Of a stretch of DNA of 50,838 bases, positions 26,651 to 35,021 are shown one piece after another. The position numbers and the translations under genes are program-made. Location: the NCBI GenBank assembly GCA_902794405.1, contig CADBHI010000030.1, positions 1 through 50,838 of the forward strand, written 5' to 3'. The notes below the pieces were generated by a model. The model was not told where the DNA came from. It searched no databases and worked only from the letters and a program-made list of their open reading frames with translations. Position 1 is the stretch's first letter; every line of letters begins with the position of its first letter. The DNA is from an uncultured Prevotellaceae bacterium. Lineage in GTDB: Bacteria > Bacteroidota > Bacteroidia > Bacteroidales > Bacteroidaceae.

Positions 26651-29600
26651 ATGTTTTCAGCATTATTATCAGTTATTCTGGTTGTCAACGAATTGATGGC
26701 CAGCAATGCGGGTCAGGAGATAAGCCCCGCCATCAATTTTGACAGCTGGATAGAGCTGTACAACCCATCCGACCAGGCCGTCAGCCTGGCCGGATGTTAT
26801 CTGAGCGACAACAGCCAGAACCTCAAGCTATGGCAGATGCCCAACGACATGGGCGAGGTTCCTGCCAAGGGTTTCAAGGTCGTTTGGCTTGGTTCCAACG
26901 ACCTCAAGAGCAACCAGGCACCCTTCAAGCTCGACTGCGACGGTGGCACCATCTACCTGAGCGACAAAAACGGTACACTCATTACCAAGCAGTCCTATCC
27001 TGAGGCACTTAGCCGCACCTCTTGGGCTCGCAAAACCGACGGCGGCGAAGAGTGGGGCTGGACTGCCAACTACACGCCTGGCATGAGTAACGCAACGGCC
27101 AAGTTTGCCGAGAAGCGGCTCGCCGCCCCCGTAGTCGACAAGGGCAGCACGCTCTTCAAGAGCAATATCAAAGTCAAGGTCGACATTCCTGAGGGCGCCC
27201 ACCTTATGTACACTACCGACGGTAGTCTGCCGGCGGCACCCGTAGAAGGTGAAGTGGTGATACCTTGGAAACAACAAGTTAAGAACGGCGACTGCGAGGA
27301 CACAGACGTCAGCTGCCTACAATACAAGAACGGCGAGGGCAATAGTATCACCAAGAAAATAACCGACGGTGCAGGAGCGAACGACTCTCGTGGCATCAAG
27401 GTACACGCCGTTGCTAATGCCAGTAAGGCTTCACAGACGCAGTTCTACGTCTATACGCCCAACTACACGTGGAAAACCAACATACGTTATCGTTTCAGCA
27501 TGAAAGTACGTGCTGACAAGGCGGCCAAGATAAAGGCCTACGCCCAGAAGAAGCCTGGCGAGGACATCGTGATACAGGAATGGGGCTGGGGCGGAGGCAC
27601 TTCTACGCCCGTCACCATGCTGAAAGGCACTTACGACGTGACTACCGAATGGACGGAAATCGTCTGCGAAGATGTAATCACTAGCGATCAGTCCGGAGAG
27701 CAGTTTGACTGGTGGGGAGGCAACTCTTCTTATTCCCTGAAGTGCATTGCCTTCAACCTGAACGAAGACAAGAAACTGGAGAACAACTTCTACTTCGACG
27801 ACATCTCGTGGGAGTCATTGCCCGAGGGCTACGGCGAAGAGCCTACCAAGGAGAGCAAGGACGGACAGTTCACCTTCAACGAGACCACCAACCTCACCAT
27901 TCGCCTGTATCAGGACGGCTATTTGCCCAGCGTTCCCGTTACCCGCTCGTATATCCAAACGTCGAACAACTACACGCTACCCATCGTCTCGATTGTGGGC
28001 GATGAGAAGTTCTTTACAGACCCGAAGATCGGCTTCGACTGCGACGGCGACGGCACCAACGGCAAGACCGGCAACGGTCAGAACCAGCCCAAGAACTACA
28101 ACTGCGACTGGGACCGCCCTGTGAACTTCAGCTACATCAGCCCCGACGGCGAGATGCTCCACAACCAGGACGTCAACATCAAGGTCTCAGGTGGATGGAC
28201 CCGCTCACAGAGCTTCCGTTCGTTCAAGCTGAAAGCCAGCAAAATATTCGACGGTCAGAACCACTACGACTACTCGTTCTTCCCGCAAAAGCCCTATATT
28301 CGCAGCAAGACGCTGCTGGTGCGCAACGGCGGTAACGACGTGTGGTCCAACGACGCCCGCTTCATGGACCCAGCTCTGGAAACCATCATCCAGCGTTCGG
28401 GCATCGATGTCGACGTGCAGTCTTACGTACCTATTATAGAATATGTGAACGGCGAACTGCGCGGCGTGCTCAACCTGCGTGAGCCTAACAACGACGACTT
28501 CGCATACGCCAATTGGGGTTACGACGACGAGGAGCTCGACGCCTTTGAGAACATGAAGATGAAGAACGGTACCGACAGCGTGCTCAACCGCATCTTCGAG
28601 CTGGCCGAGAATGCCACCGACGACGCAGCCTACAACGAACTGAAGACGCTGCTTGACATTGACGAGTTTACCAACTACATGGCCGTCACCATGTTCCTCG
28701 ACAACGACGACTGGCCCAACAACAACATCAAAGCCTATCGTAGTCGCAACGGCGGCCGCTATCGCTTCATCAGCTTCGACCTCGACTACGCCTTTGCCAC
28801 ACGTAATTTCAACAAGGACGGTGACGACCCCTTCAAGTATTTCCTGCGCTTCAAGGATGCCGACAGGGTGTACGACGAGGGCAACCTCAACAAGGAAATC
28901 GTCAACCTACTGCTTAACCTCATGAGCCGCGACGAGTTCCGCCGCAAGTTCATCGATACCTTCTGTCTAATAGCAGGTAGCGTCTTCGAGCCTAACCGTG
29001 CCAGCAAGATTGTCGACGAGCTTGCGGGCAACGTGAAGGACATGTGCCAACTGATGAAGAATACTGGCGGCTGGGGCGGCGTCAGCACCGGCCACAACGT
29101 CGACAAGGCTGCCAATGTCATCAAGACCAAGCTGAAGGGCCGCTCCAAGAAGATGGCCGGCCACTTGAAGAACTTCTCCTACGCCAAGCTCACCGAGGCT
29201 GCACAGGAGGTCACCCTGAATGCCGACACCGAGGGCGCACAGCTCTTCGTCAACGGCATCAACGTGCCCTATGCCGACTTCGACGGTCATCTCTTCTCTC
29301 CCGTCACGCTGCGTGCCGAGGCTCCAGCCGGCTACAGTTTTGCCGGATGGAAGAAGGGGGGCACCATGTTCAGCACCGATGCCGAGATTGAAATGCCCAA
29401 AGACAATACCGTCGACCTCACCGCCACCTTTGACAGAGCGCTCAGCGGTTCCCCCGCTGAGGGCACCCCCCTCGTCCGCATCAACGAGGTAAGCCCCGAC
29501 AACGGCATCTACGTCAACGAATACTTCAAGCGCGACGACTGGGTGGAGCTCTACAACACCACCGACAAGCCTATCGACGTCGAAGGAATGTACTTGACCG

Positions 29601-30124
29601 ACAATCCCGAGAAGCCCGAGAAGTATCAGATTACCAAGGGCGACACCCAGGCCTCGACCATCATTCCTGCCCACGGCTACCTCATCATCTGGTGTGACAA
29701 GCGCAACACGAAGACTCAGCTGTTCAGCCAGTTCAAGCTCGCCAAGGAGGGCGACGAGCTGCTGCTCACGGCTGCCGACGGTTCCTGGACCGACCGCTTT
29801 GTCTATCCCGAGGTGAAGAGCGACGAGACCGTTGGCCGCTATCCCGACGGTGGTGCCAACATCTACACGATGAACGTTCCCACCATTGCCAAGGCCAACA
29901 TCTACTCTACCTATAGCTTACCAGCCGGCAATGCCGACCCAACTGGTATCAGCGATATGGCTGCCCAGACCGAAACCGGTTTGCAGGACATTGTCAGAAC
30001 CGACATCTACACCATTGCCGGACAACGTGTGCCGTCACTTGACTTGCTTCCCGCCGGTCCCTACATCGTGCGCTATACCGACAGTCAGGGCAACAGCATA
30101 ACACGTAAGTATATCAAGAAATGA
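26651..30124 (+). CDS. CotH kinase-like surface protein with lamin-tail and CBM domains
   Basis: 1157 residues. A short hydrophobic start (MFSALLSVILVVNELMA) runs directly into a lamin-tail domain (about 10-135). A chitobiase-type sandwich follows (MYTTDGSLP at about 190), but it is split by a CBM4/9-like module (about 205-395, NGDCEDTDVSCLQYKNGEG to NNFYFDDISWE). The CotH kinase domain (about 430-770) has VLNLREPNNDDFAYANWGY, DDWPNNNIKAYRS and RFISFDLDYAF, whose Asp residues would bind metal. An InlB-like repeat (YSFAGWKKGG), a second lamin-tail domain (about 945-1100) and a sorting-type tail (YTIAGQRVP, RKYIKK) end it. CotH proteins phosphorylate proteins in spores; the role in Bacteroidota is unknown. 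Its stop overlaps the next ATG (ATGA). Confidence 0.8.
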   Translation: MFSALLSVILVVNELMASNAGQEISPAINFDSWIELYNPSDQAVSLAGCYLSDNSQNLKLWQMPNDMGEVPAKGFKVVWLGSNDLKSNQAPFKLDCDGGTIYLSDKNGTLITKQSYPEALSRTSWARKTDGGEEWGWTANYTPGMSNATAKFAEKRLAAPVVDKGSTLFKSNIKVKVDIPEGAHLMYTTDGSLPAAPVEGEVVIPWKQQVKNGDCEDTDVSCLQYKNGEGNSITKKITDGAGANDSRGIKVHAVANASKASQTQFYVYTPNYTWKTNIRYRFSMKVRADKAAKIKAYAQKKPGEDIVIQEWGWGGGTSTPVTMLKGTYDVTTEWTEIVCEDVITSDQSGEQFDWWGGNSSYSLKCIAFNLNEDKKLENNFYFDDISWESLPEGYGEEPTKESKDGQFTFNETTNLTIRLYQDGYLPSVPVTRSYIQTSNNYTLPIVSIVGDEKFFTDPKIGFDCDGDGTNGKTGNGQNQPKNYNCDWDRPVNFSYISPDGEMLHNQDVNIKVSGGWTRSQSFRSFKLKASKIFDGQNHYDYSFFPQKPYIRSKTLLVRNGGNDVWSNDARFMDPALETIIQRSGIDVDVQSYVPIIEYVNGELRGVLNLREPNNDDFAYANWGYDDEELDAFENMKMKNGTDSVLNRIFELAENATDDAAYNELKTLLDIDEFTNYMAVTMFLDNDDWPNNNIKAYRSRNGGRYRFISFDLDYAFATRNFNKDGDDPFKYFLRFKDADRVYDEGNLNKEIVNLLLNLMSRDEFRRKFIDTFCLIAGSVFEPNRASKIVDELAGNVKDMCQLMKNTGGWGGVSTGHNVDKAANVIKTKLKGRSKKMAGHLKNFSYAKLTEAAQEVTLNADTEGAQLFVNGINVPYADFDGHLFSPVTLRAEAPAGYSFAGWKKGGTMFSTDAEIEMPKDNTVDLTATFDRALSGSPAEGTPLVRINEVSPDNGIYVNEYFKRDDWVELYNTTDKPIDVEGMYLTDNPEKPEKYQITKGDTQASTIIPAHGYLIIWCDKRNTKTQLFSQFKLAKEGDELLLTAADGSWTDRFVYPEVKSDETVGRYPDGGANIYTMNVPTIAKANIYSTYSLPAGNADPTGISDMAAQTETGLQDIVRTDIYTIAGQRVPSLDLLPAGPYIVRYTDSQGNSITRKYIKK
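29417..29910 (+). repeat. Near-identical 3' segment shared with second CotH gene (copy 1)
   Basis: The DNA from CTCACCGCCACCTTTGACAG onward is almost base-identical to 32763-33256 for several hundred bases, including synonymous positions, while the kinase domains of the two genes differ much more. This suggests recent gene conversion over the C-terminal lamin-tail domain. Confidence 0.7.
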
Positions 30125-32030
30125 TCAGCACAATTTGTGCCATCATCATCAACGAGCTGATGGCTGCGAACGTAGGCACAGTGATGAGCCCCGCCTACAA
30201 CTTCGATAGTTGGATAGAGCTCTATAACCCTACGGAGCAGTCCATCAACCTCGCTGGCATGTACCTCAGTGGCCGACCCAACGCACTAACTTACTGGCAG
30301 TTACCAGCCGACATTGGCAGCATTCCAGCTAAGGGCTATAAGGTTGTATGGCTGGGCTCTAACGACATCCTCGAGACACAGGCGCCGTTTCATCTCGACT
30401 GCGACGGCGGCACCATCTATCTGAGCGACCAGAACGGACAGCTCGTGACCAGCGCGGACTACCCCGAGGCCATGAGCCGCACGTCATGGGCCCGCAAGAC
30501 CGACGGCGGCGACGAGTGGGGCTGGACGGCCACTCCTACTCCCGGCGCCTCGAACGCCACGTCCGCGTTTGCCTCCGAACGTCTCGCAGCCCCTGTGGTG
30601 AGCGTCGGCAGCCTCCAAAAGGCACCACGCTGATGTATACCACCGACGGCAGCCTGCCCACTTTGCAGACCAACAGCAACTGTCAGGAGAGCAAGGACGG
30701 TCTGTTTACCGTCACGCGTACCACCAACTATGTGTTCCGGCTCTTTCAGAATGGCCGTCTGCCCAGCGTGCCCGTCACCCGTAGCTTCATCCAGACCACC
30801 AACGAATACACCATCCCCATCGTTTCCATCGTCGGCGACGAGCGTTACTTCACCGACCCGATGTGGGGCATCGACGTGAAGGGCACCAATGGCATCACAG
30901 GCAACGGCAGAGACGATCCTGTCAACTGGAATCAGCCGTGGGACCGCCCCGTCAACTTCAGTTACATTAGTCCCACCGAGGGCATGCTCTTCAATCAGGA
31001 TGTCAACGTCAGCATCTCAGGCGGATGGACACGCTCCAACAGCCCGCGTTCCATGAAGCTCAAGTCCAACAAGGTATTCGACGGTCTGAACCACCTTGAC
31101 TACCCCTTCTTCCCTGAACAAAAGCCCTACATCCGCAGCAAGACCCTGCTGGTGCGCAATGGCGGCAACGACGTCTATTCAGGCTCCCGGTTCATGGATC
31201 CCGCCCTCACCACCATCATCCATCGCTCAGGCATCGACATCGACGTGCAGAGCTTCGTACAGGTGGCCGAGTACGTCAACGGCAAGTTCAAGGGGGTGCT
31301 CAACCTTCGTGAGCCCAACAACGACAAGTTCGTCTATGCCAACTGGGGCTACGACGACGAGGAAATCGATATGTTTGAGAACGATAAGTTCAAGAACGGC
31401 AACGACGAGGCCTACCAGCGGCTGGTGGACCTCAGCGAGCGCATCAACGACGAGGGCGTGTACGACGAGGTGAAGACGCTGCTCGACATCGACGAGTTCA
31501 CCAACTATATGGCAGCCGAGCTGTTTATCGGCAACGACGACTGGCCCAACAACAACGTCAAGGCCTACCGCAGCCAGCACGACGGCCGTTTCCGCTTCGT
31601 TTGCTTCGACCTCGACTACTCCTTCAACATCTGGGACCACACCCTGAAGTCGTCGCTCAACGACTACAAATGGGTGAAAATGGTGCAGATGTTCCTCAAC
31701 CTGCTACAGCACGACGAGTACCGCCGCAAGTTCATCGACACCTTCTGCATCGTCGGCGGTAGCGTCTTCGAGCGCGAGCGGGCCACAGCCATCGTCAACG
31801 AACTGGCCGATGCCATGCGCCCCATGTCGCAGTACGACGGCAAGCTTCCCGACAACTCTGCCAATAAGATTAAGGAAAAGCTGAAGACGCGTGTCGACGA
31901 GATGACACGCCAACTGCAGCAGTATCAGCCCATGCAGCTCAGCGCCGTCAGCCGTCAGAAAGTGCAACTTAGCGCCGACATCGAAGGCGCCACCCTCACC
32001 GTCAACGGCATCAAGGTGCCCAGTGGCCAC

Positions 32031-32100
32031 GCTTCAATGGTCAATGGTCCGCTCGGCCAAAGGCCGCTTGCTACCAACGGGACGCAAGAATGGTCAATGT
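32031..32100 (+). repeat. In-frame repeat-derived insertion in second CotH gene
   Basis: TCAATGGTCAATGGT at the start and GAATGGTCAATG at the end flank CGGCCAAAGGCCG. The segment encodes about 22 residues (SMVNGPLGQRPLATNGTQEW) absent from the paralogue, where VPYADFDGHLF is continuous. Confidence 0.55.
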
Positions 32101-32762
32101 TCAACGGCTATCTCTTCGCACCTGTCCGTTTAGAAGCCCAGGCACCCGTCGGCTACACCTTTGCCGGCTGGAAGAAGACGTCGGGCTCCACCGTCAGCAT
32201 CATCGGCTACGGCGACGCCTGGAAGTACTACGACAAGGGCGAGCTTCCTGCCAACTGGCACAACGCCACCTTCAACGATGCCACATGGAGCAGCGGCTAC
32301 GCACCCTTGGGCTACAAGATGGAGGGCGTAAAAACCACCGTCAGCTACGGCTCCGACCCTCAGCAGAAGAACCCCACCACCTATTTCCGCAAGACATTCA
32401 GCCTCAACGCCGAGCCTACTGCCGCCGACGCCTTCCTGCTCAACTATCAGGTCGACGATGGCTGCGTCGTCTGGGTCAACGGTCAGGAGGCCGCCCGCGT
32501 CAACATGCGCAGCGGTACCGTCAACTACACCACGTTCTCGCAAACTTATGCAGCCGACGACCCCATGACGGGAACCATCAACCTCTCGCCCACCCTCTTC
32601 AAGAAGGGCGACAACGTCATTGCCGTCGAGGTACACAACACCAGCTACACCTCCGGCGACCTGTTCTGGACCGGCGAGCTTCTCACCACCATGGGAGCCA
32701 GCAGCGACGAAGAGCTCATCGCCGACGCCGTCATCGACCTGCCCGCCGATGCCACCGTCTCA

Positions 32763-33256
32763 CTCACCGCCACCTTTGACAGAGCCCTCAGCGGTTCCCC
32801 CGCTGAGGGCACCCCCCTCGTCCGCATCAACGAGGTAAGCCCCGACAACGACATCTACGTCAACGAATACTTCAAGCGCGACGACTGGGTGGAGCTCTAC
32901 AACACCACCGACAAGCCTATCGATGTCGAGGGCATGTACTTAACCGACAACCCCGAGAAGCCCCAGAAGTATCAGATTACCAAGGGCGACACCCAGGCCT
33001 CGACCATCATTCCTGCCCACGGCTACCTCATCATCTGGTGCGACAAGCGTAACACAAAGACACAGCTGTTCAGCCAGTTCAAGCTTGAGAAGGAGGGCGA
33101 CGAGCTGCTGCTCACGGCTGCCGACGGTTCCTGGACCGACCGCTTCGTCTATCCCGAAATGAAGGCCGACGAGACCGTTGGCCGTTACCCCGACGGCGCC
33201 GACGACATCTACACGATGAACGTCCCTACCATTGCCAAGACCAACATCTACTCTTC
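32763..33256 (+). repeat. Near-identical 3' segment shared with first CotH gene (copy 2)
   Basis: Second copy of the tract at 29417-29910 (offset 3346 bases at its start). Differences are few and scattered until both copies diverge near their C-terminal tails. Confidence 0.7.
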
Positions 33257-33438
33257 CTACAGCCTACCCGTCGAGCAGCCGGCGCCAACTGGCATCTCCG
33301 AGCTTGACATGGCCACCACGGAGTCTTCCGCCACCAACGATGCATGGTACACCCTCGATGGCCGTCAGCTCCGCGCCCGGCCCACCAAGAAGGGGCTCTA
33401 CATCCACCGTGGTCGCAAGGTGGTTGTCAGGTAATTTT

Positions 33439-33458
33439 ACTCCGACTAAACTCGGAGT
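33439..33458 (+). terminator. Hairpin after the CotH operon
   Basis: ACTCCGA-CTAAAC-TCGGAGT followed by TT lies right after the stop at 33434. Related ACTCCGACTAAAC and GAGTTTAC words recur to about 33515, so this is also part of a repeat patch. Confidence 0.5.
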
Positions 33459-33578
33459 TTGCCCGGACTAAAAGGGGAGTTTACTCCGACTAAACGCCGA
33501 GTTTACTTACGGTAAACCCTACTTCGTCATGCGATACTGTCATTTGACTTGTTGTATAATTAATTAGTACCGCCAAGT

Positions 33579-33640
33579 CTATGACTTAGCATGCCTAAGT
33601 CATAGAGTTAGCACGCTTAAGTCATAGAGTTAGCATGCCA
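33579..33640. repeat. 22-bp tandem repeat with inverted symmetry
   Basis: CTATGACTTA and TAAGTCATAG form a perfect 10-bp inverted repeat around GCATGCC (33579-33605). The unit AGTTAGCAYGCYTAAGTCATAG is repeated at 33584, 33606 and partly at 33628. Confidence 0.65.
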
Positions 33641-33662
33641 AACTGACCTTTTGTAGTGCGAA

Positions 33663-33722
33663 TCTGTTACACATGTGAATCGGAATTCGATGTGTAACAG
33701 ATGTGTAGCAGATGTGTAACAC
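33663..33722. repeat. ATGTGTAACAG 11-bp tandem repeats and inverted repeat
   Basis: TCTGTTACACAT (33663-33674) pairs with ATGTGTAACAGA (33690-33701). The second arm continues as three 11-bp units ATGTGTARCAG. A related GTTACACATGTTACAC lies at 33781. Confidence 0.65.
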
Positions 33723-33799
33723 AGCTTTGAGGCTTCTAACAGTCTGTCTTACAGTGATATATCTCTATAGACTATCTTTTGTTACACATGTTACACTTA

Positions 33800-34007
33800 A
33801 AAGTGGAAAAATTGGGGGTGTAGAGAATGTATCTGTAACACCTGTACACAAAAGGCGCTCGGCTCTGCCGCTTTCTTGCGCTACGTTCTTGCGGTAGCAA
33901 GAGCGACCAGAGGTCGAGCGGGTGCTCAAGTGCTTTGCGGAGGTCTCTGCGAAGAGTGTCTCTTGTGTATTCGGTTACGGTTACAACTGTAACCATGTAA
34001 CCTTTTT
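33800..34007. other. Repeat-rich spacer with long imperfect hairpin and GTAACC palindromes
   Basis: At about 33855-33922 the words CGCTCGGCTCTG and CAGAGGTCGAGCG face each other in an imperfect long hairpin. At 33973-34002 GGTTAC words face GTAACC words, followed by TTTTT, which could act as a terminator. A 74-codon minus-strand frame crosses this stretch but I do not call it a gene. Confidence 0.35.
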
Positions 34008-34038
34008 ATATCGCCGTGACTTTTTCTGTCCCTTTTCC

Positions 34039-34069
34039 TTGGAAGTTTCAATTATTATTCCTATCTTTG
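34039..34069 (+). promoter_or_regulatory. Promoter of MNT/HEPN pair, twin of 37311-37341
   Basis: TTGGAAGTT at 34039, a 20-bp spacer from the TTG, and TATCTTTGCAGGC at 34062. The ATG at 34076 starts six bases after the box, so the message should be nearly leaderless. Confidence 0.6.
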
Positions 34070-34075
34070 CAGGCG

Positions 34076-34372
34076 ATGAGAACAACAAAGGAATACGTTG
34101 ACCTGATTTCTGCACATGCCGGCGAACTACGCTCACAGTTCGGCATCCGTTCGCTGCGGCTGTTCGGTTCCGTTTCAAGAGGCGAACAGACGGAGAATAG
34201 TGATGTGGATGTGTTCGTCGAAACCCAGACTCCAAACCCCTTTGTCCTGATGGAAGCCAAGGATTACCTTGCAAGTGTCTTCCAACGGCCTGTTGACATC
34301 ATACGTAATCACAAGAATCTGAATCCACGTCTAAGACAGAGAATCGAACGCGATGGAATTGTTGTCTTCTGA
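34076..34372 (+). CDS. MNT-type nucleotidyltransferase antitoxin
   Basis: 98 residues. The motif LFGSVSRGEQTENSDVDVFV (about residues 29-48) is the GS-x10-DxD signature of minimal nucleotidyltransferases. In MNT/HEPN modules this protein adds AMP to a Tyr near the HEPN active site and so silences the toxin. I chose ATG 34076 because the promoter box lies just before it and the upstream part of the frame reads through the box. It overlaps the HEPN gene by 20 bases, a normal arrangement for the pair. Confidence 0.88.
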   Translation: MRTTKEYVDLISAHAGELRSQFGIRSLRLFGSVSRGEQTENSDVDVFVETQTPNPFVLMEAKDYLASVFQRPVDIIRNHKNLNPRLRQRIERDGIVVF

Positions 34373-34757
34373 AGATAGAAGTCTGGCTCTTGATATTCTT
34401 TATGACATTCAGTCGGCCATAGAGAAATTGCAAGAGCGAACCAAGAGAGTCTATAACGTTGACGATTTTCTTGGTTCGTCAGATGGTATGATTTTGTTGG
34501 ATGCCACATGTATGTTACTGATAGCCATAGGAGAGAGTCTTAAGAATCATGATAAAGTGACTCATGGAGAGTTGCTTCCCACATATCCGGCCATTCCATG
34601 GAAGCAGGTAAAGGGACTCAGAGACATTATCTCGCATCATTACTTCGATATTGATGCTGACCAGATATTTTGGATCGTTAATAATGAGGTCGCCCCTTTG
34701 AAAAGGGCTATCGACCATTTTATAGAAGAGTTAAGTAAAGAGGTATCAACAAATTAA
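34353..34757 (+). CDS. HEPN-domain (DUF86) ribonuclease toxin
   Basis: 134 helical residues. The HEPN RNase motif Rx4HxY is visible as RDIISHHYF near residue 90, with the Tyr that its MNT partner would AMPylate. IGESLKNHDKVTHGELLPTY and PAIPWKQVKGLRD are typical DUF86 words. When free of the antitoxin such proteins cut RNA. Its start lies inside the MNT gene (20-base overlap). The module is at the edge of a repeat-rich spacer, a common place for toxin-antitoxin cassettes. Confidence 0.88.
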   Translation: MELLSSEDRSLALDILYDIQSAIEKLQERTKRVYNVDDFLGSSDGMILLDATCMLLIAIGESLKNHDKVTHGELLPTYPAIPWKQVKGLRDIISHHYFDIDADQIFWIVNNEVAPLKRAIDHFIEELSKEVSTN

Positions 34758-34826
34758 ATTCTTTTAGCCTATGACATAGCAACAACAATAAGGACATATA
34801 CGTTGAAGCGTCCGCTTTGATTCTTG

Positions 34827-34941
34827 TTCCAAGAAATCGGCAAAATTTCAAAACAAGTAAGAGTAAAAGCATGGATGCTCACGCCAATGGCGTGGGCTTT
34901 TACTCGTTAAAACTTGTAGGTGTTTGCCGATACCTTTGGAA
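34827..34941. ncRNA. Structured leader-like inverted repeat before the LRR gene
   Basis: Nested pairs are visible: TTCCAAGAAATCGGCAAA (34827-34844) with TTTGCCGATACCTTTGGAA (34923-34941), GAGTAAAAGC (34861-34870) with GCTTTTACTC (34896-34905), and CACGCC with GGCGTG around AAT at 34886. The right arm also holds TACCTTTG (34931-34938), a possible -7 box for the gene at 35022. It could be a structured RNA, a terminator for the HEPN gene, or a DNA cruciform. The type is a guess. Confidence 0.35.
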
Positions 34942-35021
34942 CGTAGACGAAGTAAGTAGTCCACGTTTTCTTTTTGTGTCAATTTTAATCGAAATCAAAA
35001 AACTCAAATAAACTATAGCAA

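Larger units (their letters stand above)
30121..33434 (+). pseudogene. Second CotH kinase-like protein, disrupted by a frameshift near 30615
   Basis: The reading frame from ATG 30121 gives a lamin-tail domain (INELMAANVGTVMSPAYNFD) and stops with GSLQKAPR at 30633. A -1 shift near CTCCAAAAGG (30614-30624) joins it to a frame of more than 930 codons: PKGTTLMYTTDGSLP, the CotH kinase (DDWPNNNVKAYRS, FVCFDLDYSF), an InlB-like repeat, a lamin-tail domain and a tail LDGRQLRARPTKKGLYIHR. Compared with the upstream paralogue, about 10 residues are also missing at the break. It lacks the CBM4/9 insert but has a galactose-binding-like module of about 165 residues (32190-32690, CVVWVNGQEAARVNM) in the InlB-like region. 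Long open frames mean the break is recent, an assembly error, or recoded. Confidence 0.7.

Noticed and set aside
30605-30640. Programmed -1 frameshift in the second CotH gene
   Set aside because: CCAAAAG does not fit the X XXY YYZ slippery pattern in the 0 frame, and residues are missing relative to the paralogue. Decay or sequence error is more likely.
33579-33722. Possible CRISPR array from short repeats
   Set aside because: The units are adjacent without spacers and differ between the two sub-patches; no cas genes in the window.
33772-33996. 74-codon minus-strand frame in the repeat patch
   Set aside because: It crosses palindromes and repeats and has no known motif; kept only as part of the repeat-rich spacer.
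34817-35011. 64-codon plus-strand frame before the LRR gene
   Set aside because: It spans the nested hairpin and a likely promoter box; no domain or signal.
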